In this document: positions 8,185 to 16,691 of the stretch, piece after piece
Numbering within the stretch: position 1 is the first letter of the stretch
Layout of the letters: every line of letters begins with the position of its first letter
Assembly (NCBI GenBank): GCA_030681645.1
Contig: JAUXRX010000025.1
Location: forward strand, 305,300-369,299
DNA from: Archangium sp.
GTDB lineage: Bacteria > Myxococcota > Myxococcia > Myxococcales > Myxococcaceae
Direction: 5' to 3'
DNA: 64,000 nt
The notes under the pieces: model-generated
Databases searched by the model: none
The model's input: only the letters and a program-made list of their open reading frames with translations
Told to the model about the DNA's origin: nothing
Translations under genes and position numbers: made by a program

Positions 8185-8946
8185 TCAACCCTGGACGACG
8201 TGATTGCGGAGCACGCCGATGCCCTCGAGCTCGACCTCGACCACGTCGCCGGCCCTGAGCGGGCCCACCCCCGACGGCGTGCCGGTGCTGACGAGATCGC
8301 CCGGCAGCAGCGTCATCACGTGCGAGATGAAGGACACGAGCTGCGCCGGCTTGTGCACCATGTCGGAGGTCCGGCCGTCCTGCTTCACCACCCCGTTGAC
8401 CCTGCACACCACGCGCAGATCGTCGGGCGCGAGGCCGGTCACCATCACCGGGCCGCAGCAGGCGAAGGTGTCGTAGCCCTTGCCGCGCGTGTGCTGCACC
8501 TCGCGCTTCTGGATGTCGCGGGCGGTGACGTCGTTGAAGCAGGTGAGCGCGAAGATGCCGCTCGCCGCCTCTTCCACCGTGGCGCGGGTGAGCTTCCGGC
8601 CGATGACCAGCGCGAGCTCGGCTTCGTAGTGCACCTCCTGGCTGGCGGGCGGGAGCACGATCTTCCCCTCGTGTGCGTTGAGCGCGGTGGAGGGCTTGGT
8701 GAAGATCAGCGGCTCGACGGGCACCGACTTGCCCATCTCCTCGGCGTGCTTGCGGTAGTTCTGGCCGATCGCCACGACCTTGGACGCGGCGGTGACCGGC
8801 AACCAACGAGCGGCAGAGAGCGGAAGCCGGGCGGAGTCGAGGGCCCCGCCTTCCCAGGGAGCACCGCTGATGACCCGGTACTCCTCGCCCAACACCTCGG
8901 CGTACACGGCCTGACCACCCACCTCGAGCCGCGCGTACGAGGCCAT
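8185..8946 (-). CDS. Fumarylacetoacetate hydrolase (FAH) family protein
   Basis: A 253-residue enzyme of the FAH/MhpD-like superfamily, which cleaves or isomerises beta-diketo acids with a divalent metal. Core signatures are GQNYRKHAEEMG, FTKPSTALN, the metal-binding HYEAELALVIG, FNDVTARDIQ and GDLVSTGTPSGVGPL. The length fits 2-hydroxyhepta-2,4-diene-1,7-dioate isomerase-like or fumarylpyruvate hydrolase-like members; the substrate cannot be read from sequence. ATG 8946 overlaps the dapB stop by one base (TGATG), so translation is coupled to the lysine pathway genes, but no catabolic partner is adjacent. Confidence 0.88.
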   Translation of the reverse strand: MASYARLEVGGQAVYAEVLGEEYRVISGAPWEGGALDSARLPLSAARWLPVTAASKVVAIGQNYRKHAEEMGKSVPVEPLIFTKPSTALNAHEGKIVLPPASQEVHYEAELALVIGRKLTRATVEEAASGIFALTCFNDVTARDIQKREVQHTRGKGYDTFACCGPVMVTGLAPDDLRVVCRVNGVVKQDGRTSDMVHKPAQLVSFISHVMTLLPGDLVSTGTPSGVGPLRAGDVVEVELEGIGVLRNHVVQG

Positions 8947-9752
8947 CACTTCACCCCGAGCACGTGGGTCATGTCGTAGAGCCCGGGCGTCTTCCCGATG
9001 ATCCACTTCGCGGCCCGCAGCGCCCCGCGCCCGAACTGCTCGCGGCTGGTCGCCCGGTGCGTCAGCTCGACGCGCTCGCCGTCACCGAAGAAGAACACCG
9101 TGTGCTCGCCCACCACGTCACCGCCGCGCAGCGCCTGCACGCCGATCTCCTTTCGGGGCCGCTCGCCGATCTGCCCCACGCGCGAGGTGCGGATGTCGTC
9201 GTGCTCCCGCCCCAGCGCCTTCGCCAGCTCGTCGGCCAGCCGCATCGCGGTGCCCGAGGGGGCGTCCTTCTTCATGCGGTGGTGCGTCTCCACCACCTCG
9301 ACGTCGAAGTCTTCGCCGAGCCGCTTCGCCAGGGTGGCGGCGAGCTCGATCACCAGGTTCACGCCGACGGACATGTTGGGCGACATCACCAGGGCGATCT
9401 TCTTCGCCGCGGCGGCCATCTGCTCCTTCGCCTCGGCGGAGAAGCCGGTGCTGCCCACCACCAGCGGCACGCCCGCCTCGGCGCAGAGCCGCGCGTGCAC
9501 CACCGACACCTCGGGCGTGGTGAAGTCGATCACCACGTCGGCGCGGTTGAGCGCCTGGTCGAGCGAGTCGACGGTGGACACCTCGAGCGGTGCCAGGTGC
9601 GCGGCGAGCCCCACGTCGAGCCCGATCGACGCGCTGCCCGGCTTGTCGGTGCCCCCGTGCAGCACGAAGCCCGGCGTATCGCGCACCAGACGAACGAGCA
9701 GCGCCCCCATCCTCCCGGACACGCCGGTGACGACGACTCTGCTCGGAGTCAT
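8946..9752 (-). CDS. dapB: 4-hydroxy-tetrahydrodipicolinate reductase
   Basis: DapB reduces the DapA product with NAD(P)H on the way to diaminopimelate and lysine. The 268-residue protein has an N-terminal Rossmann site (VTGVSGRMGALL, 8-19) and the family signature ETHHRMKKDAPSGTAM (155-170), containing the catalytic His pair H157/H158 and Lys. ATG overlaps the dapA stop by 4 bases (ATGA), showing translational coupling in the order lysA-dapA-dapB. Confidence 0.96.
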   Translation of the reverse strand: MTPSRVVVTGVSGRMGALLVRLVRDTPGFVLHGGTDKPGSASIGLDVGLAAHLAPLEVSTVDSLDQALNRADVVIDFTTPEVSVVHARLCAEAGVPLVVGSTGFSAEAKEQMAAAAKKIALVMSPNMSVGVNLVIELAATLAKRLGEDFDVEVVETHHRMKKDAPSGTAMRLADELAKALGREHDDIRTSRVGQIGERPRKEIGVQALRGGDVVGEHTVFFFGDGERVELTHRATSREQFGRGALRAAKWIIGKTPGLYDMTHVLGVK

Positions 9753-10642
9753 GACGCCTTCCGCGAGAGGAGGCCGAGCTTGCCCAGCTCCTCCTTGAGC
9801 TTCGCCGCGTTGCCGTCGGTCATCTGGGTGAGCGGCGGGCGGATCTCGGTGCCGAACAGGCCCATCTGGTGCAGCGCCATCTTCACGGGGATGGGGTTGC
9901 TCTCGATGAACAGCATGCGGTGCAGGGGCTGCAGCTCGAGCTGGTGCTTGCGAGCCCCGGCGATGTCGCCCGCGAGCGCAGCGGCGCAGAGGTCGGCCAT
10001 CTTCCGCGGCGCGACGTTCGACGACACCGACACCACGCCCTTCCCTCCGCTGAAGATGAAGGGCGCCACCACGAAGTCGTCGCCCGAGAGCAGCGTCAGG
10101 CGATCGCCGACCTGCTCGAACACGTCGAGGGTGCGCAGGATGTTGCCGGTGGCCTCCTTGAGCGCCACCACTTCCTTCACCTCGAGCAGCCGCTTCACCG
10201 TCTCGGGCAGCATGTCGACGCCGGTGCGGCCGGGCACGTTGTAGGCCATGAGGGGAAAGCCCGGGTGCGCCTTGCCGATCATCCGGTAGTGCTCCACCAG
10301 GCCCGCCTGCGTGGGCTTGTTGTAATACGGCGTCACCACCAGCGCGCCGTCAGCGCCGAGCTCGCGCGCGACGGCGACGCCCTCGATGGTCTCGGCGGTC
10401 GAGTTGCTGCCCGCGCCGGCGAACACCTTCACCCGCTTCTTGTTCACCTCGATGCACAGCTCAATCGCGCGGCGGCGCTCGGGCGCGGTCATGGTGACCG
10501 CCTCGCCGGTGGTGCCCATGGGGATGAGCACGGTGGTGCCGTTGGTGATCTGGTACTCGATCAGCGCGGTGTACGCGGCCTCGTCGAGCTTGCCGTCGCG
10601 GAACGGGGTGGCCAGCGCGGTCATCGATCCTTGAAGCGTCAT
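9749..10642 (-). CDS. dapA: 4-hydroxy-tetrahydrodipicolinate synthase
   Basis: DapA condenses pyruvate with aspartate semialdehyde via a Schiff base. The 297-residue TIM-barrel protein has GTTGE (43-47), the catalytic Tyr in MAYNVPGRT (Y134) and the Schiff-base Lys in VALKEATG (K162). Its ATG overlaps the lysA stop by 4 bases. Length and motifs are normal for the family. Confidence 0.96.
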   Translation of the reverse strand: MTLQGSMTALATPFRDGKLDEAAYTALIEYQITNGTTVLIPMGTTGEAVTMTAPERRRAIELCIEVNKKRVKVFAGAGSNSTAETIEGVAVARELGADGALVVTPYYNKPTQAGLVEHYRMIGKAHPGFPLMAYNVPGRTGVDMLPETVKRLLEVKEVVALKEATGNILRTLDVFEQVGDRLTLLSGDDFVVAPFIFSGGKGVVSVSSNVAPRKMADLCAAALAGDIAGARKHQLELQPLHRMLFIESNPIPVKMALHQMGLFGTEIRPPLTQMTDGNAAKLKEELGKLGLLSRKAS

Positions 10643-11880
10643 GGTGACTCTCCTCTCCAGAGTTCTTCGAGTGCCTCGCGCTTTCGCACGACGCGGAATT
10701 CCCCGCCATCGACCAGCACCTCCGCCGGACGGCAGCGGGAGTTATACGTGCTTGCCATCGACATGCCGTAGGCCCCGGCGGACTTCACGGCCAACAGATC
10801 GCCCTGCTCCAGCGGAGCCATCGAGCGGGCGTGACCCAGCACGTCGGTCGATTCACAGACGGGCCCCACGATCTCCATCGTGGTCTTCGGGCCACGTCGC
10901 GGCTTGACGGCCACGATGTCGTGGTGCGCCTCGTAGAGCGCCGGCCGCAGCAGGTCGTTCATGCCCGCGTCGACGATCAAGAACCGCTTCGCCACCGTCT
11001 TCTTCCGGAAGAGCACACGGGTGAGCAGCACGCCGGCGTTGGCGACGAGCACGCGGCCCGGCTCGAGCACCAGGGTGGCGTCGAGGTGCGGAGACGACTC
11101 GAGCACCGCGCGCGCGTAGTCCTCCACGCCCGGGGGCCGCTCCTTCGAGTAGGTGACGCCCAGCCCACCGCCGACGTCGAGGTGCGTGAGGGGAAAGCCC
11201 TGGCGTTTCAGCTCGGCGTAGAGACCTCCGACCCGGGTGATGGCTTCCTTCACGGGCCTCGCGTCGGTGAGCTGGCTGCCGATGTGGCAGTCGACGCCGC
11301 GGGCCTCGAGCCCCTTCATGCGCCGGCTCTGCTTGTAGAGCGCGACCGCTTCCTCGAAGGGCACTCCGAACTTGGACGTCTTGAGCCCGGTGGCGATGTA
11401 CCGGTGCGTCTTCGCGTCGACGTCGGGGTTGACGCGCAGGGCGAACGGCGCGCGCACACCGAGGCGGCGCCCCACGCGATCGAGCAGCGCGAGCTCCTCG
11501 GCGCTCTCGACGTTGAACATGAGAATGCCGGCCTTGAGCGCGGCTTCCATCTCGTCGGCGCGCTTGCCCACGCCCGAGAAGACGACCTTCTTCGGGTCGC
11601 CGCCGGCCGCGAGCACGCGCGCCAGCTCGCCGTGGCTGACGATGTCGAACCCGGAGCCCGCGTCGGAGAACAGCTTGAGCACGGCGAGGTTCGAGTTCGC
11701 CTTCACCGAGTAGCAGACGACGGTGGGCACCCGCGCGAAGGCCGACTGCACCACGCCCAGGTGCCGGCGCAGCGTGGCCGCGGAATAGACGTAGGTAGGC
11801 GTGCCCACTGCCTCGGCGATGCGCGAGAGGGGCACGTCTTCAGCCCACAGCGAGCCGCGTCGCGCGTGGAAGTGGTTCAC
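10639..11880 (-). CDS. lysA: Diaminopimelate decarboxylase
   Basis: LysA makes lysine from meso-diaminopimelate using PLP. The 413-residue protein has the PLP Lys in CYSVKANSN (K60), DIVSHGEL, CHIGSQ, the phosphate-binding GGGLGVTY and the CESTDVLG segment that supplies the cross-subunit Cys. GTG 11880 was chosen over an ATG 21 bases upstream because it overlaps the stop of the small lipoprotein gene by 4 bases (GTGA), matching the coupling seen throughout this operon. Confidence 0.95.
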   Translation of the reverse strand: MNHFHARRGSLWAEDVPLSRIAEAVGTPTYVYSAATLRRHLGVVQSAFARVPTVVCYSVKANSNLAVLKLFSDAGSGFDIVSHGELARVLAAGGDPKKVVFSGVGKRADEMEAALKAGILMFNVESAEELALLDRVGRRLGVRAPFALRVNPDVDAKTHRYIATGLKTSKFGVPFEEAVALYKQSRRMKGLEARGVDCHIGSQLTDARPVKEAITRVGGLYAELKRQGFPLTHLDVGGGLGVTYSKERPPGVEDYARAVLESSPHLDATLVLEPGRVLVANAGVLLTRVLFRKKTVAKRFLIVDAGMNDLLRPALYEAHHDIVAVKPRRGPKTTMEIVGPVCESTDVLGHARSMAPLEQGDLLAVKSAGAYGMSMASTYNSRCRPAEVLVDGGEFRVVRKREALEELWRGESP

Positions 11881-12068
11881 TTCTTCCCCTCGGCGCAACA
11901 CCCCGCGTCCAGCGCATCGACCAGCGCGGGGGTGGTCAGCGGCGCTTCATCGAGCGGTGGGCGCGGCGGCGCCTTGATGCCGCAGCCAATCACCAGAACC
12001 AACAGGAGCAGCAGACGCCCCCTCTCCCAGCGAAGCGGGGAGAGGGTTGGGGTGAGGGGCGGCGCCAC
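11877..12068 (-). CDS. Small LptM/YifL-like lipoprotein upstream of lysA
   Basis: A 63-residue putative lipoprotein. A hydrophobic run (LLLLLVLVIG) ends in Cys29, followed by GIKAPPRPP, close to the CGxKGPLxxP start of LptM/YifL-type lipoproteins, which are often encoded just before dapF or lysA in Proteobacteria. In E. coli LptM assists the LptD/E LPS translocon; carrying that role over is inference. Unusually, the start ATG and the first 18 codons lie in a copy of the dispersed CCCTCTCCC repeat, which supplies the Arg-containing n-region of the signal peptide. No other ATG or GTG start lies upstream of the hydrophobic core. Confidence 0.7.
   Translation of the reverse strand: MAPPLTPTLSPLRWERGRLLLLLVLVIGCGIKAPPRPPLDEAPLTTPALVDALDAGCCAEGKK
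12017..12059 (-). repeat. Dispersed CCCTCTCCC/GGGAGAGGG element, copy A
   Basis: Read on the minus strand this is CCCCTCACCCCAACCCTC, then TCCCC, a short centre and GGGAGAGGGG. It is a short imperfect palindrome shared with 19374-19416, 22458-22493, 31677-31707 and 56431-56473. This copy overlaps the first codons of the LptM-like lipoprotein gene. Confidence 0.8.
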
Positions 12069-12073
12069 GATCT

Positions 12074-13948
12074 TCAGAACCTGATGCCGACGACCGCTCT
12101 GAGGGCCTGCGGGTTGTCGAGCACGATCGGTGCGCCGGAGACGGGCGCCGGGCCGATCGCGCCCTGATTCTTCGCGAACCCCTCGAGCGGAAAGAGGATG
12201 CCGTACTGGAGCTGGCCGTAGAACCCGTCTTCCGTCTCGTAGCGGGCGCCGCCGTTGATCTCGACGCCGAGGCTGGGGGTGCTGCCGTCGTAGAGCGCGC
12301 CGGGGGCGGAATTGGCGAGGAGCACGCGCGAGTAGATGACCGACGCGAAGGCCTCGAAGCCCTGGGTGATGCGGTACTTCGCCTTGGGCTTGAAGTAGAT
12401 GCTGTCGGTGATGCCGCCGAGCACCTCGCGGTAGAGGATCATGTCGACGCGGTAGTCGCGGTTGAAGCGGAAGTTGGTGATCGTGTTGTCGTTGCAGGCG
12501 TTCGGGCAGCTGTACTGCGGCCCATCGGTGTCGCCGAGCTCGGTGGCGCCGTTGAGGCCCGAGCCCTTGCGGCGCGGAGCGTTGCCGAAGCCCGGCGCGA
12601 CGTCACCTGACGCGAAGCCGACCTCGCCGCCGATCTCGAGATCGCCGTTGAGCAGCTTCACCTCGCCCTGGATGACGCCGCCGAACTGGTACACGCCGAG
12701 CGCCTGATTGGCGTCGGTCGCGGACGCCGAGAGCGCGCGGTTCTGGATGTTGCCGAGGACGGCGGCGAACTCAGCCTCGATGCGCCACTCCTTGCGTTCC
12801 ACCTTCGCCCAGAGGTCGGGAATGAAGATGTCGGCCTTGCGGAGCACCACGGGGTGAGTGGCGTCGCTCTCGGCCGCGCCTTCGGTGGTGCCAAAGGGCT
12901 GCGAGAGCGTGTCGACCGCGTCGTTACGCTGGGTGCGGTAGGTGAAGTGCAGGCCGTAGTTGAAGACGGTGCCGTTGGCGTCGAGCTTGGCGCGGCGCTC
13001 CTGCTCGGTGTCGCGGCGCTGGGCCGCGAGGATGTAGCTGTGCGCGTCGTCGGAGTTCGAGAGATCGAACGGCTGCCCGCCCTCGAGCGAACGCACGGAC
13101 GAGGGGCCCTCGATGTTGAAGTCCATCATCGGCGTCACATAGAAGCCGGGCAGCGGCTCGGCGGTGAAGCTGACGCGATCCACCGTGTCGCCCCAGTCGT
13201 TGTCGATGCCGTTGCCGTCGTTGTGCAGCATGCCCAGGCCCCAGTGGCTGCCCATGCGGCCGAAGCGCAGGATGCCGACGGGCGTCGAGACCTCGCCCCA
13301 GACGCGCTTGACGGCGATGGAGTCCTGCAGGCTGTTGATGCCGCTGCGCTGGGTGGTCTGGCTCGCCGAGAAGATGGAGAACTCGTTGCGATCGGACCAG
13401 TAGCTGTTGGTGCCGTTCTGGGCGTTGCGGGAGAACGCGTAGTCGGGGGTGCTGCCCCAGATGAGGTTGTCGAGCGCGTCGACCTGCGCGCGCACGCGCA
13501 CCTCTTCGGACACGTTGATGGTGGGCTCGAAGCGGAAGCGCATGTTGACGCCGGCCTGGGTGCGCTCACCGAGGCTGTTGGGCGAGCGGGGCCAGAGCGA
13601 GTAGCCAGCGGGGTCGTTACCGCGGCCCATGTCGAACTTGTAGAAGAGCTCGGGGCGGACGCGCAGGTAGCCGTCGAAGGTGACGAGCTCGAGCTTGCGC
13701 TTCTCGTCGACCCAGTCTTCCTGCCAGCCCTGGGCGACGGACTGGGTGGCGAGCTGGGCGCGCATCTCTTCGCGCAGCTCCTTCACCTCGCGGCGGGCGG
13801 CCTCGAGCTTGGCTTCGAACTCCTTGCGGAGGTCTTGGTCACCGGCGTTGGCAGACACGGGTGCGGTGGGTGCGGAGGTGCCGGCATCGGCCTGAGCGAG
13901 AACGAAGTTGGAGGACAGCGCGAGGGCCGCCAGCAGGACGCGTTGCAT
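12074..13948 (-). CDS. Porin-like outer-membrane beta-barrel protein with N-terminal coiled coil
   Basis: A 624-residue exported protein. A signal peptide (about 1-18, ending VLAQA) is followed by an Ala/Pro linker and a charged helical segment (about 38-66, FEAKLEAARREVKELREEM) like the coiled coil of peptidoglycan-anchored porins. From about residue 80 the sequence is Tyr/Phe/Arg-rich with alternating strands (GYLRVRPELFYKFDMGRG, VGIRF at the very C-terminus), typical of a barrel with a terminal aromatic residue. It recalls a myxobacterial family of unknown role catalogued as TIGR04551; that match is from memory. It is 5 bases upstream of the LptM-like lipoprotein gene. Substrate unknown. 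Confidence 0.78.
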   Translation of the reverse strand: MQRVLLAALALSSNFVLAQADAGTSAPTAPVSANAGDQDLRKEFEAKLEAARREVKELREEMRAQLATQSVAQGWQEDWVDEKRKLELVTFDGYLRVRPELFYKFDMGRGNDPAGYSLWPRSPNSLGERTQAGVNMRFRFEPTINVSEEVRVRAQVDALDNLIWGSTPDYAFSRNAQNGTNSYWSDRNEFSIFSASQTTQRSGINSLQDSIAVKRVWGEVSTPVGILRFGRMGSHWGLGMLHNDGNGIDNDWGDTVDRVSFTAEPLPGFYVTPMMDFNIEGPSSVRSLEGGQPFDLSNSDDAHSYILAAQRRDTEQERRAKLDANGTVFNYGLHFTYRTQRNDAVDTLSQPFGTTEGAAESDATHPVVLRKADIFIPDLWAKVERKEWRIEAEFAAVLGNIQNRALSASATDANQALGVYQFGGVIQGEVKLLNGDLEIGGEVGFASGDVAPGFGNAPRRKGSGLNGATELGDTDGPQYSCPNACNDNTITNFRFNRDYRVDMILYREVLGGITDSIYFKPKAKYRITQGFEAFASVIYSRVLLANSAPGALYDGSTPSLGVEINGGARYETEDGFYGQLQYGILFPLEGFAKNQGAIGPAPVSGAPIVLDNPQALRAVVGIRF

Positions 13949-14093
13949 GTGCAGCGTTCTCCGAAGGGAAATGAGACGCGCGGGGTGTAGCCCAGCAGCG
14001 CGGGAGAGGGCAGGAATTTCAGGGGATTTGGACGCCGGGCCCGTACGGTCGAGCCCCGTGCCGATTTCCCGGCCTTCTCTTCCCGTCGGCTTT

Positions 14094-16565
14094 TCAGTTC
14101 GCCGTGCAGTCGCCGACGATCCGGCAGTTCGAGGCGTCGAACCCCGTGCAGGTCTGCCGCAGCGTGTTCATCCCCACCACGGAACAGGTGCCAGCCCCGG
14201 ACACCTTCTCAGTCCTCAGGTTCAAGACCGAGAAGCTCGTCGGGCAGAAGGTGTTGGTCGGAACGAAGGTGTCCGTCAAGCCGGGCAGGCCGATGCCGCA
14301 CGCCATCGTGTGGTAGACCGTGGTGAAGCCGCTTGGAACTGAGCAGGTGGTTGTCGCGAACGAGTTGGTGTCACGGCAGTCCTCACCCAGGCAGGAGGTC
14401 GCGCCTCGGGTGCCAGGCAGGGGCGCGCTGCCAGAGCACTGAGTGACGACGGCGCCAACGCAGTATTGGTCGTTGTCGGCATCGACGCGCACATCTCGGC
14501 TCGTGAACTGAGCGGAGTTGGCGTCGTTGCAATCATCTGGCGCTGCCGTGCACTGACCCGTGAGTCGCCGCCCGGCGGGAGCGCTCGACCCGATGCACGT
14601 CGCAGCCGACACGCCCACGCAGAAGCTGTCGCCATCGGCGTCGGCCCTCGTCGCGACGTTGACCCACACGGCGGCGCTCATGTCATTGCAGTCATCGTTC
14701 ACCTGGCAGGTCGTCCACTCACGAGTGCCCACCAGGGGGGCGTTTCCTGCGCACTGGTAGGTGCTCGCCCCAGTGCAATACCCATCCGCGTCCGAATCGG
14801 CGCGAACCAGGAAGAACCGAAACAGGCTGGCGTTGGCGTCGTCGCAGTCATCGGTCGCCGCGCAGCTCGTCGCGAAGCGACGGCCAGAGGGGGCATTGGC
14901 GCCGACGCACTCCGTGGTCGCGGTGCCGGCGCAGAAGGTGTCGCTGTCAGCGTCCGAGCGGGTCGAGACCAGGCGAAACAGGGTCGGGCTGTTCACGTCG
15001 CAGTCGATTCCCAGGCTCGCTGATGGGGCAACGTAGGAGGTCGGGCAATACCCGACCGCGGCGCGAGAGGGGTCGGGGCACTGCTGGCTGGTGGTCGCGG
15101 CGGTTGCGTACTGGTCGTTGTCGCCATCGGGGTAGCAGGTGATGGTCACGCCGTTGTCGTTGGTGCCGTCGCAGTCGTTGTCGATGCCATCGCAGGTCTC
15201 GGCGACGGGCGAACCAGCGGTCGCGTTGCACGAAGCGCCGCCGCTGATGCAGGCGATAGCTCCGGTGCGGTTGCACGCGCCCACTCCGACGGAGCAGGTG
15301 CCCCCGAGGGTCTGGCAGCTCGTGCCGCACACCGTCTGGCCGCTCGGGCATGCGCAGGTGCCGAGGCTGCAGGTCTGACCGGTGGCAGGGCACAGCGTCG
15401 CCGACGTCTCATCGGTCTGGCCGTCGCAGTCGTCATCGATGTTGTTGCAGGTCTCGATGCCCGGGGTGCCAGCGACCGCGTCGCAGGTGGCCGCGCCGTT
15501 GGTGCAGAGCACCGAGCCCTGGCGGGTGCACGCGCCGGTGCCCGCGCTACAAGAGCCGCCGACCGACTGACAGCTCGAGCCGCAGACTGACTGGGCCGTG
15601 GGACAAGCACAGGTGCCACCGGTACACAGCTGGCCAGTCACGGCGCACAGCGTGGCGGAGACCTCGTCGGTCTGGCCGTCGCAGTCGTCGTCGATGGCGT
15701 TGCAGATCTCGGCGCCGGGTGTCCCGGCGGTGACGTCGCACACGAGCGACGAGCTGACGCACGCGGGCGCCCCGAAGCGGGTGCATGCGCCGAGGCCCTG
15801 GGAGCAGCCTCCGTCGAGGTCGACGATGCCTGCATCGATGAGCCACTCGAGGTTGAGGGACTCGTCAGTCTGACCATCGCAGTCGTCATCGACGCCGTTG
15901 CAGACTTCGGTCGAGGCCATCACGGTGCAGGCGGACAACGAGCCCCCTCCCGCATCGCGCGCCTCGCAGGTCTGGCTGCCGCGCCCGGCGCAGCAGCCCT
16001 GGGTCAGGCCGATGTTCGAGCAGCCACAGCCCTCGTTCGCGGCGCCGTTGCAGTTCTCGTCAACCTCGGCGGCGTCGCACAGCTCGGTGCCACCCGGGTT
16101 GATGGAAGCCGCGCCGTCGTCGCAGTCGGTGGCCTCGGCAGAGAAGCCGGCGGGCAGGCTGCACGCCATGCGCGTCTCGGCCCCGGCGGTGCTCGAACCG
16201 AAGCCGTCACCGTCGCGATCGACGTAGAAGGTGGTGAGGACACCGTCGTCGACCGAGCCGTCGCAGTCGTCGTCGATGGCGTTGCAGGTCTCGATGACCG
16301 CGGTCACTTCGCCGGGGCAGGCCGTCTCGAACGTACCGTTGACGCAGCGCTGGACGCCCTGCACGCAGGCGCCGATCGGCGTTGGTCCACACGGACGCGT
16401 CTCGTCGCCGCTGCAGATGGCAGGCAGGGCGATACAGCGATTGCCATCGCATTCGAAGCCCGCGACACAGTCGTCGTTCGTGGCACAGGCGGCGACCGGA
16501 GTCAGTGTTGGGACGCAGCAAACGAACAGAGAAAGGGCGACGAGGGGGAGCAGGTGTTTGGCCAC
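14094..16565 (-). CDS. MopE-type Cys/Asp-repeat lipoprotein (putative metal binding)
   Basis: An 823-residue secreted protein. GTG 16565 has a good RBS (CCGGAGG, 5 bases away), and a signal peptide (about 1-17) ends at a Cys pair, suggesting a lipoprotein. Five canonical units of the form C-N-x-x-DDDCDG-x-x-D, plus a degenerate DENCNG unit, occur in the first two thirds. These are the repeats of MopE, a copper-binding surface protein of methanotrophs, and of many myxobacterial proteins. Between them are Cys-rich units (CSxGxGACxRxG). The last third has Asp-rich repeats (RxDADxDxFC, DDCNDANS) that resemble calcium-binding loops. The high Cys count implies many disulfides. Metal binding is inferred from the family. 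Confidence 0.8.
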   Translation of the reverse strand: MAKHLLPLVALSLFVCCVPTLTPVAACATNDDCVAGFECDGNRCIALPAICSGDETRPCGPTPIGACVQGVQRCVNGTFETACPGEVTAVIETCNAIDDDCDGSVDDGVLTTFYVDRDGDGFGSSTAGAETRMACSLPAGFSAEATDCDDGAASINPGGTELCDAAEVDENCNGAANEGCGCSNIGLTQGCCAGRGSQTCEARDAGGGSLSACTVMASTEVCNGVDDDCDGQTDESLNLEWLIDAGIVDLDGGCSQGLGACTRFGAPACVSSSLVCDVTAGTPGAEICNAIDDDCDGQTDEVSATLCAVTGQLCTGGTCACPTAQSVCGSSCQSVGGSCSAGTGACTRQGSVLCTNGAATCDAVAGTPGIETCNNIDDDCDGQTDETSATLCPATGQTCSLGTCACPSGQTVCGTSCQTLGGTCSVGVGACNRTGAIACISGGASCNATAGSPVAETCDGIDNDCDGTNDNGVTITCYPDGDNDQYATAATTSQQCPDPSRAAVGYCPTSYVAPSASLGIDCDVNSPTLFRLVSTRSDADSDTFCAGTATTECVGANAPSGRRFATSCAATDDCDDANASLFRFFLVRADSDADGYCTGASTYQCAGNAPLVGTREWTTCQVNDDCNDMSAAVWVNVATRADADGDSFCVGVSAATCIGSSAPAGRRLTGQCTAAPDDCNDANSAQFTSRDVRVDADNDQYCVGAVVTQCSGSAPLPGTRGATSCLGEDCRDTNSFATTTCSVPSGFTTVYHTMACGIGLPGLTDTFVPTNTFCPTSFSVLNLRTEKVSGAGTCSVVGMNTLRQTCTGFDASNCRIVGDCTAN

Positions 16566-16691
16566 GATGGCCTCCGGTGAGAGAGACGGCTGTGTTCAGC
16601 ACCCGGCGTGCCTGCGATTTGCCAAGTCAAAACGGCATGTTGCGGCGACCGGCAAGTCCACGCCCCGAAACGAAGGGTCTGGCAGCGGCCA

